From Actimicrobium sp. CCC2.4 (GTDB lineage Bacteria > Pseudomonadota > Gammaproteobacteria > Burkholderiales > Burkholderiaceae_D): a stretch of DNA of 64,000 bases. The notes under the pieces are model-generated. The model made no database searches, had not been told where the DNA came from, and saw nothing but the letters and a program-made list of their open reading frames with translations. Location of the stretch: positions 186,001 to 250,000 of the forward strand of contig NZ_CP133777.1 of assembly GCF_034347385.1 (NCBI RefSeq), read 5' to 3'. A program made the translations under genes and the position numbers. Of this stretch, positions 1 through 10,445 are shown piece by piece. Numbering within the stretch: position 1 is the stretch's first letter; every line of letters starts with the position of its first letter.

Positions 1-1
1 T

Positions 2-637
2 AGCGCCAGTGCGTTCACGCTGCCGGATCGTCTGCCGGACTTGCCGGTTGCTGCCATCGCGCTGAAGCAGGTTGATCAGATTGCGCTGCGCGAACGGCTC
101 GATATCCAGGCCGCCAAATTGCAACTGCAAGCCACCGCAGCCTCGCTGAACCTGACCCGCAGCACGCGCTTCGTCAATGCACTGGAAATCGGCGGCGTGC
201 GCAACTCGGCCAGCGGCAATCCCCCCGAAACCGGTTACGAGCTGAGCCTGGAAATCCCGCTGTTCGACTGGGGCACGGCGCGTGTCGCCAAAGCCGAAGC
301 GACCTACATGCAAGGCGTCCACCAGCTGGCCGACACCGCTATCGCGGCGCGCAGCCAGGCCCGCGAAAGCTACGGCAATTACCGCGTCTCGTATGACCTC
401 GCGCGCCATTACCGTGACCAGGTCATGCCATTACGCAAACGTATTTCCGACGAAACCATGCTGCGCTACAACGGCATGCTCATGAGCGTATTCGAGCTGC
501 TGGCCGATGCGCGCGAGCAGTCCGGTGCCGCCCACGGTTACATCGGTGCCCTGAAAGATTTCTGGATCGCTGACAGCGATCTGCAAGCCGCACTTGGCGG
601 ACGCCTGCCGTCCGCTCCTGATGGAGAAAAAAAATGA
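2..637 (+). CDS. TolC-family outer membrane efflux protein, C-terminal part
   Basis: The reading frame is open from the first bases, so this is the last 211 residues or so of a longer protein. The pattern of long amphipathic helices broken by a short beta segment (YELSLEIPLFDWG near the middle) is that of the outer-membrane channel family (OEP/TolC, as in CusC or CzcC). It would form the outer-membrane exit duct of a tripartite metal efflux pump. Its stop codon overlaps the start of the downstream multicopper oxidase (ATGA), so the two are translationally coupled and it belongs to the copper operon. The N-terminus and any lipoprotein signal lie outside the window. Confidence 0.8.
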   Translation, partial: SASAFTLPDRLPDLPVAAIALKQVDQIALRERLDIQAAKLQLQATAASLNLTRSTRFVNALEIGGVRNSASGNPPETGYELSLEIPLFDWGTARVAKAEATYMQGVHQLADTAIAARSQARESYGNYRVSYDLARHYRDQVMPLRKRISDETMLRYNGMLMSVFELLADAREQSGAAHGYIGALKDFWIADSDLQAALGGRLPSAPDGEKK

Positions 638-2004
638 ATTCACGTCGCAACTTCCTCTCCGGCAGCGTCGCCACGATGCTGGGCGCCGCCCTTGTCACCA
701 AGGCTGGTGCCGCCAGTTTGCCCGAAGCCCCGCTGCAATCCAGCGCCGCCACGATGCCACCATTGATGCCGCCGAACGGCCGGCCGTACAACCCGGTGGT
801 CACGCTCAATGGCTGGACACTGCCCTGGCGTATGAAGGACAACGTCAAGGAATTCCATCTGGTAGCCGAACCGGTAGTGCGTGAAGTCGCGCCCGGTATG
901 ACCGCCAACCTGTGGGGTTACAACGGCCAGAGCCCGGGCCCGACCATCGAAGTCGTCGAAGGCGACCGGGTGCGGATTTTTGTCACCAACAAACTGCCCG
1001 AACACACCAGCATCCACTGGCATGGCCAGGAACTGCCCAATGGCATGGACGGCGTGACCGGCCTGACCCAGCCCGGCATCGCGCCCGGCAAGACCTTCGT
1101 CTATGAATTTATTGCGCGCCGCCCCGGCACTTTCATGTACCACCCGCATGCCGATGAAATGGTGCAGATGGCGATGGGCATGATGGGCAGCTGGGTCACG
1201 CATCCGAAAAATCCGGCGCAACACCGGGTCGACCGCGATTTCGTGTTCCTGCTCAACGCCTACGACATCGAGCCCGGCGCACGTGTGCCGAAGGTCAGCA
1301 CGATGCTCGACTTCAATCTCTGGACCTTCAACAGCCGCGTCTTTCCGGGCATCGATCCACTGGTGGTGCGCCAGGGCGACCGGGTCCGCATCCGCGCCGG
1401 CAACCTGACCATGACCAACCATCCGATCCACGTGCACGGTCACTCGTTCGAAGTCACCGGTACCGACGGCGGCTGGGTGCCTGCCACCGCGCGCTGGCCG
1501 GAAGTGACCACCGATATTGCCGTCGGTCAGATGCGCGCCATCGAGTTCGTTGCCGACGCCCCGGGCGACTGGGCGCTGCACTGCCATAAATCGCATCACA
1601 CGATGAATGCCATGGGCCACAACGTGCCGACCATGATAGGCGTCGACCACAGCGGCGTTGCGCAAAAGATCAATGCACTGGTGCCGGATTACATGGTGAT
1701 GGGCGACAAGGGGGGCTCGATGGGCGGCATGCAGATGCCCTTACCTGAGAACACCTTGCCGATGATGAGCGGCGACGGGCCATTCGGCGATATCGAGATG
1801 GGCGGCATGTTCACCGTGCTCAAGGTCCGCACCGGGCAGGCCCGCAACGACTACAAGGACCCCGGCTGGTACAAGCATCCACCGGGAACACTGGCACGCG
1901 AATGGACCGGCCCGATGCCGGCCGCCGACGCCGCCAAGGCACCACCCGCCGATGTCAACACGCTCGATGTCAAGCGCGGCAGCATGCCGGGCATGCATCA
2001 TTAA
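634..2004 (+). CDS. Tat-exported multicopper oxidase (copper oxidase)
   Basis: 456-residue periplasmic copper oxidase, thought to oxidise Cu(I) to less toxic Cu(II). The N-terminus has a twin-arginine signal (RRNFLSG at residues 4-10). The four copper-ligand motifs of the family are present in order: HWH at 128-130, HPH at 170-172, HPIHVHGH at 263-270 and HCHKSHHTMNAM at 316-327. A Met-rich stretch (GGSMGGMQM and following) near residue 355 resembles the Cu(I)-binding loops of CopA/CueO-type enzymes. The start overlaps the upstream TolC-like stop. It lies in an operon with copC, copD and a copper ATPase. Family assignment is firm; the exact substrate is inferred from context. Confidence 0.93.
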   Translation: MNSRRNFLSGSVATMLGAALVTKAGAASLPEAPLQSSAATMPPLMPPNGRPYNPVVTLNGWTLPWRMKDNVKEFHLVAEPVVREVAPGMTANLWGYNGQSPGPTIEVVEGDRVRIFVTNKLPEHTSIHWHGQELPNGMDGVTGLTQPGIAPGKTFVYEFIARRPGTFMYHPHADEMVQMAMGMMGSWVTHPKNPAQHRVDRDFVFLLNAYDIEPGARVPKVSTMLDFNLWTFNSRVFPGIDPLVVRQGDRVRIRAGNLTMTNHPIHVHGHSFEVTGTDGGWVPATARWPEVTTDIAVGQMRAIEFVADAPGDWALHCHKSHHTMNAMGHNVPTMIGVDHSGVAQKINALVPDYMVMGDKGGSMGGMQMPLPENTLPMMSGDGPFGDIEMGGMFTVLKVRTGQARNDYKDPGWYKHPPGTLAREWTGPMPAADAAKAPPADVNTLDVKRGSMPGMHH

Positions 2005-2020
2005 CCAACTGGAGTACGCC

Positions 2021-2386
2021 ATGTTCAAGCGAACCGTCTTTGCTATTTTTATACCCCTTCTCGCTGCCGTTATGGCGCCGGCAGCACTTGCCCACGGTGC
2101 CCTGAAAGAAGCCAGTCCGGCAGCCGGTGCGGTGCTCGACACCCCGCCGGCGCAGATCCGCCTGCAGTTCAATGAGGCGCTCGAAGCCGGCTTCAGCAAG
2201 ATCACGCTGACCGATGCCAGCGGTGCGGTATTGGCGACTCCTTCTGCCGGGGTCGAAGCAGGCCATCCGGAGAGCCTGGTGCTGATACCGCCAGCGCTGG
2301 CTGCCGGCACCTGGCAAGTGCATTGGTCGACGCTCACCCGCGACGGGCACCGGACCAAAGGTGACTATGTATTCCAGGTGAAATAA
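2021..2386 (+). CDS. copC: CopC-domain copper resistance protein
   Basis: 121-residue periplasmic copper-binding protein. A Sec signal peptide covers about residues 1-26 and is cut after APAALA to leave a mature N-terminal His (HGALKEASP), the usual Cu(II) ligand in CopC. The DGH motif near the C-terminus is also typical. I chose the ATG at 2021 because GGAG stands about 7 bases upstream and the signal peptide begins directly after it; a longer frame open from 1952 lacks such support. The stop overlaps the next start (TAATG), matching the usual copC-copD pairing. Confidence 0.88.
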   Translation: MFKRTVFAIFIPLLAAVMAPAALAHGALKEASPAAGAVLDTPPAQIRLQFNEALEAGFSKITLTDASGAVLATPSAGVEAGHPESLVLIPPALAAGTWQVHWSTLTRDGHRTKGDYVFQVK

Positions 2387-3285
2387 TGATCGCTCTGGTA
2401 GTGGCGCTCAATCTCGCACTGGCCGTGCTGGTGGGTGCCTCGCTGGCCAGCACGTGGCTGGCGGGACAAACCTCAGGCTGGGCCATCGCTGCTGCGCGCC
2501 AGGTCCACACCACCGCACGTATCGCCAGTGTCCTGACGCTGCTGGCGAGCGTGCTGGTGCTGTGGTTTCAGGTCGCGGTGATGACTGAACTGCCGCTACT
2601 GGCGGCGGTACCCGCAGTAATCCTGGTCCTGTCAGGGTCGCATTTCGGGCTCTGCTGGCTGGCCGGCTGCGCGGCACTGGTGGCCATCATCGTCCTGCAG
2701 GCGTCCAGCCGGCACGGTGCCGGCCATCCCGTCGTTGGCACCGGCATCGCTTGTGCGCTGCTTATCTTTGCCATCAGTCGCGCGCTGGTCAGCCATGCCG
2801 TGATGGCCGGTGACTGGAGCTGGTCCGTCGCCATTGAAACCGTGCATCTTCTGCTGGTCAGCGCCTGGGTGGGCATGGTTCTGGTGGCGGGCTGGATCGT
2901 TCTGGCACGATCACCCGGAACCACGCTTGCTGATCTGGGCAGCTGCAGGCGCTATGCGAATACCTTGTCGCTTGCTGCCATGCTGGCCCTGGTCGGGATC
3001 GTGCTGACCGGGGCCTTTAATGCCTGGCGCGCGATGGGCGACATCACGCAGCTGGTCACGACAAACTGGGGTCTGACATTGACCGCCAAGCTGGTGTTGG
3101 TCGGCGGTGCCATCGTGCTTGGCGCGATCAATCGCTGGTGGCTGGTGCCGGCCTTGCTGGACGGGCCGGACAGCCTCAAGGCCTGCCGGCGATTTGCGAT
3201 TAACCTGCGTATCGAAGGCGTGGTGCTGATACTGGCGCTGATCGCTGCGGCCTTGCTCAGTGCCGGTTCGCCACCCAGCGACTGA
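2386..3285 (+). CDS. copD: CopD family copper transport membrane protein
   Basis: 299-residue inner-membrane protein made almost wholly of hydrophobic segments (about eight). It has the CopD-family features of a conserved His/Trp-rich helix (ETVHLLLVSAWVGMVL near residue 158) and a C-terminal NLRIEGVVLILALIAAALL segment. It is thought to move copper across the inner membrane together with CopC. It is translationally coupled to copC by a one-base overlap. Only the family is certain; direction of transport cannot be read from the sequence. Confidence 0.85.
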   Translation: MIALVVALNLALAVLVGASLASTWLAGQTSGWAIAAARQVHTTARIASVLTLLASVLVLWFQVAVMTELPLLAAVPAVILVLSGSHFGLCWLAGCAALVAIIVLQASSRHGAGHPVVGTGIACALLIFAISRALVSHAVMAGDWSWSVAIETVHLLLVSAWVGMVLVAGWIVLARSPGTTLADLGSCRRYANTLSLAAMLALVGIVLTGAFNAWRAMGDITQLVTTNWGLTLTAKLVLVGGAIVLGAINRWWLVPALLDGPDSLKACRRFAINLRIEGVVLILALIAAALLSAGSPPSD

Positions 3286-3313
3286 CTTGTGACATTTTTT
3301 CCGGAAAGCCAAC

Positions 3314-5653
<2,340 letters not shown>

Positions 5654-5677
5654 CAAGCAGGCACCGGGCCGTGGACC

Positions 5678-7684
5678 TCAGCGCGCAAACGGACTGAGCC
5701 GCAAAAACGTCGGCAGCGCCGCCGCCGCGCCGCGCGTGCCGACCGCGCCGATGCAGCGCATCACATCCTTCGCATTGCCGGCGGCATCGGTGACGACGGC
5801 GCGTGCATCCCCCTCCTGACCATCCGGCACGCAGATCGACGGATGATCGAACGGCGCGCGCTGGAAGCGCACCCGCTCATCGGTCAGGCTGAGCAGGAAC
5901 GCGACCAGATCATCCTTCTGCGGCTGGGTCAGTCCGAGCGGACGCATGGTGGGGTCCGGTACCGGCTGGTTGGCCGCAGTAAAGTCGCCGCCCCGATTAT
6001 AAAAATCGACCACCTGCATCAGCGTGGACTTGCCACCGTTATGGAAATACGGCCCGGTCAGTTCGACATTGCGCAGCCCCGGTGTCTTGAAAGCGCCATC
6101 GATGGCCAGCGGCGCACCGGTCGTAACCGGCACTTCCTTGGCCGGATCGAATCCGCTGCCGAGCAAGGCGGTCTTACCGGCGATCGCCATGCGGGTTTCC
6201 GAGAGCGGATTGCCGAACGGATCAAGCCCGCCGACACCGGGATCGTCGGCAGTCGGCCGCACGCCGGTATTGAAAAAGCCATTGTCATAACGGAACACCG
6301 AGTTGTTCGCACCGGGACGCTGGTCGAGCCGGCCTTCTGCCGTCACGTTGGACACCGATGCGCTGGTCAGTTCAGGCCCGGCATGGCAACGCACGCATTG
6401 CGCCGGCCCCCGGAAAATCGTCAGTCCGCGCACCTGCTGCGTAGTGAGTGCCTGCTTGTTGCCTGCCGCGTAACGATCGAATGGCGTGTCGTCGGACACC
6501 AGCGTGGCCTGGTACAACTGCACCGCCAGGCTGAAAAACAGCGAAAAATTGGCTTCGGCCTGCGAGATCTGGTCGCCGTTCTGCGGCCGCTGGCTGCTGC
6601 GGTCGTGACGGCTACGTTCCAGATCGGACTGGCGCGCGCGCTGCACTTCGCCGGTGGCGACATTGATCCGCACGCCGGAACGCCAGTATTCCGGCCGGTA
6701 GGCTTGCTTTACCAGCTCCGCATAGGTCGGCGTATTGCGCGCCAGCGGGCCGAGTACGCTGTCATCCGGCGCGATACGCTGATCGGCCAGCAACTTGCTG
6801 CCGGCCAGCTTGCGACCCAGATTGGCAAAACTGCGATTGCGGCAACTCATTTCGTTTTCGCTCAGCGGCGGACCCGAGGCAACCGAGCCCAGCGCCGACC
6901 CCGACAACGTCATCCGGGCCGGTCGCACCACGCCATTTTGCAGGGTCCAGACCTGCGCATCGGTATTGCGTAGTCCAAATGGATCGATGCCGTTCGTCAT
7001 GTTGTTGCCGCGGCCATCCCAGAAATTGCGAAAATTGAACACCGCATTGAAGATGCCGGGCGCATTGCGCGGCTCGACCCGGCGGGTATTGACGCCGCCC
7101 AGACTGAAGCCCGAACCGCCGTGGCCGACCACATCCGGCACGTTGCTGCAGCGGTCCGGTCCGCCACGGCTGTCGATGCCACCGAACAGCGTCGTCAGCA
7201 CGCCCTGCGACGACACCACGTCGTTGACATCGCGACCGCGCGTGCCGGCCAGATCCGGATTGGCAAAGCGCGTCAGCGGAAAATCGGCTGCTGTCAGCGT
7301 CGCGTTCGGCCCGCCGAGCTGGAAGGTCTTGTCACCGGCCAGCAGACCCGGATTGATCTGGTTCTTGACGCGGTTGTCGGCACCGGCGTGGAAGTGGCAA
7401 GTGGCACAGGCAGTCTTGTTGTCGCTGCCGACCCGGGTATCCCAGAACAGCGCCTTGCCGAGCTGGATCGCGGCGCGCTTGTCCTGCACGATGGCGGCCA
7501 GCTGGTCGGGCGGCGGTGCCGGCACCGGTACGGTTTTCAGGGACGCCAGCGGTGCCGGTTCCCCGGTACTGGCCTGGGCTTGCAAGACACCCATGCCGAC
7601 GGCCAGGCCAATCAGGCTGGCTTGCCGGACATGACGGATGACGCGCTGGCGCGCCGGTACACAAATTTCCTCAGTGGTAATCAT
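5678..7684 (-). CDS. Large di-haem cytochrome c peroxidase-family protein
   Basis: 668-residue exported protein with two c-type haem sites: CATCH at residues 93-97 and CVRCH at 430-434. The C-terminal third (GAFKTPGLRNVELTGPYFHNG) is diagnostic of the CcpA/MauG di-haem peroxidase superfamily. It is nearly twice the size of the classical enzyme (about 330-350 residues); a long insert lies between the haems, as in a poorly characterised long subgroup. A signal segment lies at about residues 20-38. GGAG stands 6 bases before the ATG. It faces the copper operon tail-to-tail and has no obvious operon partner. Substrate unknown. Confidence 0.85.
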   Translation of the reverse strand: MITTEEICVPARQRVIRHVRQASLIGLAVGMGVLQAQASTGEPAPLASLKTVPVPAPPPDQLAAIVQDKRAAIQLGKALFWDTRVGSDNKTACATCHFHAGADNRVKNQINPGLLAGDKTFQLGGPNATLTAADFPLTRFANPDLAGTRGRDVNDVVSSQGVLTTLFGGIDSRGGPDRCSNVPDVVGHGGSGFSLGGVNTRRVEPRNAPGIFNAVFNFRNFWDGRGNNMTNGIDPFGLRNTDAQVWTLQNGVVRPARMTLSGSALGSVASGPPLSENEMSCRNRSFANLGRKLAGSKLLADQRIAPDDSVLGPLARNTPTYAELVKQAYRPEYWRSGVRINVATGEVQRARQSDLERSRHDRSSQRPQNGDQISQAEANFSLFFSLAVQLYQATLVSDDTPFDRYAAGNKQALTTQQVRGLTIFRGPAQCVRCHAGPELTSASVSNVTAEGRLDQRPGANNSVFRYDNGFFNTGVRPTADDPGVGGLDPFGNPLSETRMAIAGKTALLGSGFDPAKEVPVTTGAPLAIDGAFKTPGLRNVELTGPYFHNGGKSTLMQVVDFYNRGGDFTAANQPVPDPTMRPLGLTQPQKDDLVAFLLSLTDERVRFQRAPFDHPSICVPDGQEGDARAVVTDAAGNAKDVMRCIGAVGTRGAAAALPTFLRLSPFAR

Positions 7685-7864
7685 GGTGACTCCGTAGAAC
7701 GATTACCTCCCTGATGGAGTTTTTTATGACTGCGGATGGTTAGACGTCGCTGGTCCGGTTTGTTCCGCCGCCACTGAAAGTACTTGCCGACGGTACCGCA
7801 TCGAGTGTGAAACATGCGACCATCGGGGTCCTTTTTCCTGCCCCCCCCCGCCTGCGATCTTCTT

Positions 7865-8350
7865 ATGCCCATCCCGGAACACAGCACCACGCAATGGCAA
7901 TGGTCACGCTTCGACCAGCTAGGCCTGCACGACCTGTACGCACTGCTGGCATTGCGCCAGGCGGTCTTCGTCGTCGAACAGGCGTGCCTGTTCCAGGATA
8001 TCGATGGAGCCGATCAGGCGTCGTGGCATTTGCTGGGCTGGCAGGTACGCGATGGCCAGCGCACGCTGGCGGCGTATTTGCGCTGCCTGCCGCCCGGCAC
8101 CAAGTATCCGGAAGCCTCGATCGGCCGGGTTGTCAGCGCGGTATCCGCGCGCGGCACCGGACTGGGACGGGCATTGTTTTCAGAGGGACTGAAACACCTG
8201 CTGCAGGTCTGCCCGGGGCAGGCGATCCGGCTCGCCGCACAGCAGCGGCTGGAGGGTTTTTATGCCAGCTTCGGCTTCGTGACCTGTTCGGCAGCGTATC
8301 TGGAAGACGATATCTGGCATGTCGACATGCGGCGCCCGGCGGATGCCTAA
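7865..8350 (+). CDS. elaA: ElaA-like GNAT N-acetyltransferase
   Basis: 161 residues matching the ElaA family: LYALLALRQAVFVVEQ near the N-terminus, QDIDGAD, then the acetyl-CoA loop region (GRVVSAVSARGTGLGRAL) and FYASFGF near the end. Such proteins transfer an acetyl group from acetyl-CoA to an unknown amine. I chose the ATG at 7865 because family members begin a few residues before the first conserved Trp; an in-frame ATG at 7814 would add a Pro-rich stretch encoded partly by a run of nine C. The gene ends tail-to-tail with the next acetyltransferase, overlapping by 4 bases. Confidence 0.82.
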   Translation: MPIPEHSTTQWQWSRFDQLGLHDLYALLALRQAVFVVEQACLFQDIDGADQASWHLLGWQVRDGQRTLAAYLRCLPPGTKYPEASIGRVVSAVSARGTGLGRALFSEGLKHLLQVCPGQAIRLAAQQRLEGFYASFGFVTCSAAYLEDDIWHVDMRRPADA

Positions 8351-8838
8351 AGTTTTTTCTGCCACATCAGCGCATCGCCATATTCGGCGTCCAGCTGATA
8401 GCCGGCATAGCCCATCTTGCGATACACCAATTGCGCATGCCGGTTGCCCTCCAGGACTTCCAGCGTGATCTTGCAGCAACCACGCTCCAGTGCGACCTGT
8501 TCGATGTACTGCATCAGTTGCTGCGCCAGCCGCTGGCCGCGATACGGTTCCAGCACCATCATGTCGTGGATATTGATCAGCGGCGCACAACTGAAGGTCG
8601 AAAACCCCTCGAAACAATTGGCCAGTCCAACGGCCACACCATCGACCCGGGCCAGCACACTGAAGGCGCCGGCGCGCGCAGCGAGTGCGGCAATCAGGTC
8701 GCGCTGGACATGCGCGGCCAGCGCTTCGGCGCCGCCGAATGGATCGCGTGCGTAAGCATCGAGCACGGCGATGACGTCGCGGGCATCGGCCGGATCGGCA
8801 TAGTCAGCCAGCGTGATCTGTACCGTCGCGGCGCTCAT
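8347..8838 (-). CDS. GNAT family N-acetyltransferase
   Basis: 163-residue acetyltransferase with the GNAT core: beta-strand INIHDMMVLEPYRGQRLAQQLM (acetyl-CoA pyrophosphate loop R/Q-x-x-G/A) and the C-terminal LEVLEGNRHAQLVYRKMGY signature. The substrate is unknown. Its ATG overlaps the stop of the truncated haemoglobin gene (ATGA), so it is the third gene of a DUF3034-haemoglobin-GNAT operon. Confidence 0.85.
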   Translation of the reverse strand: MSAATVQITLADYADPADARDVIAVLDAYARDPFGGAEALAAHVQRDLIAALAARAGAFSVLARVDGVAVGLANCFEGFSTFSCAPLINIHDMMVLEPYRGQRLAQQLMQYIEQVALERGCCKITLEVLEGNRHAQLVYRKMGYAGYQLDAEYGDALMWQKKL

Positions 8839-9248
8839 CGGGTCACCACGTCACGCTGCATGGGCGCGAGGCCGGCCAGGAGCTTGTTCTGGATGCGGGA
8901 GGCGATATCTTGTCGCTCCATCGCGATCTGTAAATCTTCCACCAGCGCATAAAACTGTGCGGTCGTGATGTCGAGCCCGTCATGAATGGTCGCCATGTCC
9001 TTGCCGGTGTACTCGCAAGGACCGCCGGCGAGCATGCAGAACTGCTCGGCCAGTTTTTCTTTGAGGTGCGGGATATCGGCTTCACCCAGGCTGTGGCCCA
9101 CCCGGGGATCGGCTTGCAACAGCGTCACGAAAGTCTCGACCAGTTGCGCGATCCCCTGCTTCTGTCCTAGCCCGCGATACACCTCGTCGCCCGCCAGCGC
9201 CGGCGCAGCAAGCGCCAGCAACAGGCACAACATGGCAATACGTTTCAT
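8835..9248 (-). CDS. Exported group I truncated haemoglobin
   Basis: 137 residues. After a clear Sec signal peptide (residues 1-19, ending ALAG) comes a group I truncated globin: LGQKQGIAQLVETFV at the start, the E-helix region HLKEKLAEQFCMLAGGP, EYTGKDMATIHDGLDI containing the proximal His, and a C-terminal helix. Such globins bind O2 or NO; most are cytoplasmic, so an exported form is less common. The gene overlaps both neighbours by ATGA, indicating strict co-translation with the DUF3034 protein upstream and the acetyltransferase downstream. Confidence 0.85.
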   Translation of the reverse strand: MKRIAMLCLLLALAAPALAGDEVYRGLGQKQGIAQLVETFVTLLQADPRVGHSLGEADIPHLKEKLAEQFCMLAGGPCEYTGKDMATIHDGLDITTAQFYALVEDLQIAMERQDIASRIQNKLLAGLAPMQRDVVTR

Positions 9249-10174
9249 CAGAAACCTCCTTGTAATGACAGATAGGCGCCGCTCTGGCGACGCGGATTAA
9301 AGATCGTGACGTCACCGAGCGTCACCCAGCCCAGCATGACCGACACATTCCGGTTCAGAAAATAGCCGACGAATACATCGGCCGCGTCTTTTTCCTTGTC
9401 CACCGATAGATTGCGCGGCTTCATCCGGTATTCGATACCGGCCACCAGCTGGCGATTGATCAGGTAGACCACGGAGCTCTCCAGCATGGGCTGGTAGCGA
9501 TCGTGCAAGTCACCGCCAAAACCGAGCAGGCCGAACTGGTTGGCCTTGGTCGCGCGCAGCGTGGCATTGAGCAGCAGACTTTGATCCAGCAGGATTTTGG
9601 TGGCCGACAGCGTGACATCGATGCCGTGGTCGTTGCGCGCGCCAAGCTGGGTCACGCTGGTCACGCCGAGTGCATCGAGGCCACGTATGCCGCGGTTGCG
9701 CTTGTACTGGACGCCCAGCGCAATCTGCGGCAGCAGCCTGTCCTGGTCGGCCAGTGCATCGCCGGCGAGCTTGAGCTTGAGGCCGACGATATCCTGCGTG
9801 ATCGCCAGTTGCGCCAAGGGTGCCAGACTGCCCTGCAGCTTCTGGCTGGCAAGCGAGATTTCAAAACGGTCGGCAAAACCGAAGGCCACGCCGGCCGAAT
9901 CGATCGCGTAGTCCTGCGTGCGCACGCCGGTGTAGTGGACATTGCCGCCGTAACTGTCGCGCGTTCCGTAGCCGGTAATCAGCGCCCAAGGTGTCAGCCC
10001 GCCGCCGCCGGCACCTTCGATCTGGCTGGCACCGCCGAGCGCCAGCAACTTGCCCTGGTCGGGCAACGGCCACTGCGCCGCCGCCATGCCCGAGCAACCC
10101 GTCAGCACACTGGCAGCCAGCAAGTGACGCCATCGGCTGCGTGTGCTGATTGCTTGTATTTTCATGGTTTTCAT
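9248..10174 (-). CDS. DUF3034 family outer-membrane-like protein
   Basis: 308 residues with an export signal (about residues 15-33, LLAASVLTGCSGMAAAQ; the Cys suggests a possible lipoprotein) and many alternating-hydrophobic beta strands up to a C-terminal YLSLQGGF, as in outer-membrane beta barrels. The sequence GGASQIEGAGGGGLTPWALITGYGT is the hallmark of DUF3034. Function is not established. It is the first gene of the operon with the truncated haemoglobin and GNAT protein. An alternative ATG lies 9 bases downstream. Confidence 0.8.
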   Translation of the reverse strand: MKTMKIQAISTRSRWRHLLAASVLTGCSGMAAAQWPLPDQGKLLALGGASQIEGAGGGGLTPWALITGYGTRDSYGGNVHYTGVRTQDYAIDSAGVAFGFADRFEISLASQKLQGSLAPLAQLAITQDIVGLKLKLAGDALADQDRLLPQIALGVQYKRNRGIRGLDALGVTSVTQLGARNDHGIDVTLSATKILLDQSLLLNATLRATKANQFGLLGFGGDLHDRYQPMLESSVVYLINRQLVAGIEYRMKPRNLSVDKEKDAADVFVGYFLNRNVSVMLGWVTLGDVTIFNPRRQSGAYLSLQGGF

Positions 10175-10385
10175 TCTGGATATTGCCGCGCTGTAACAAG
10201 TCAGTGATTATGCCCACTTTCGGCGTACCGATGGGTAGCACCTTTCCGTCCTTGCGGATTCTATCGAATACCACCGCAATAGCATGGTGACTGAAAGTCA
10301 TGGGAATTCGGTGATCGTCATGCGGAAGGTTTCAGCTATGATGTCCGCTGCCATTGTTGGCCAACATCACTATTTGCCGCACACC

Positions 10386-10445
10386 ATGACCGAACTTCCT
10401 TGCCATGATGCTTTGCCCGCATCCGCGTTGATTGCCCCTAAGTGA
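10386..10445 (+). other. Possible 19-codon leader ORF before the diguanylate cyclase
   Basis: A short frame starting ATGACCGAACTTCC ends in a TGA that overlaps the GTG start of the GGDEF gene (GTGA). This arrangement would allow translational coupling. No conserved peptide is recognised and it may be chance; reading through it does not extend the downstream protein. Confidence 0.25.
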
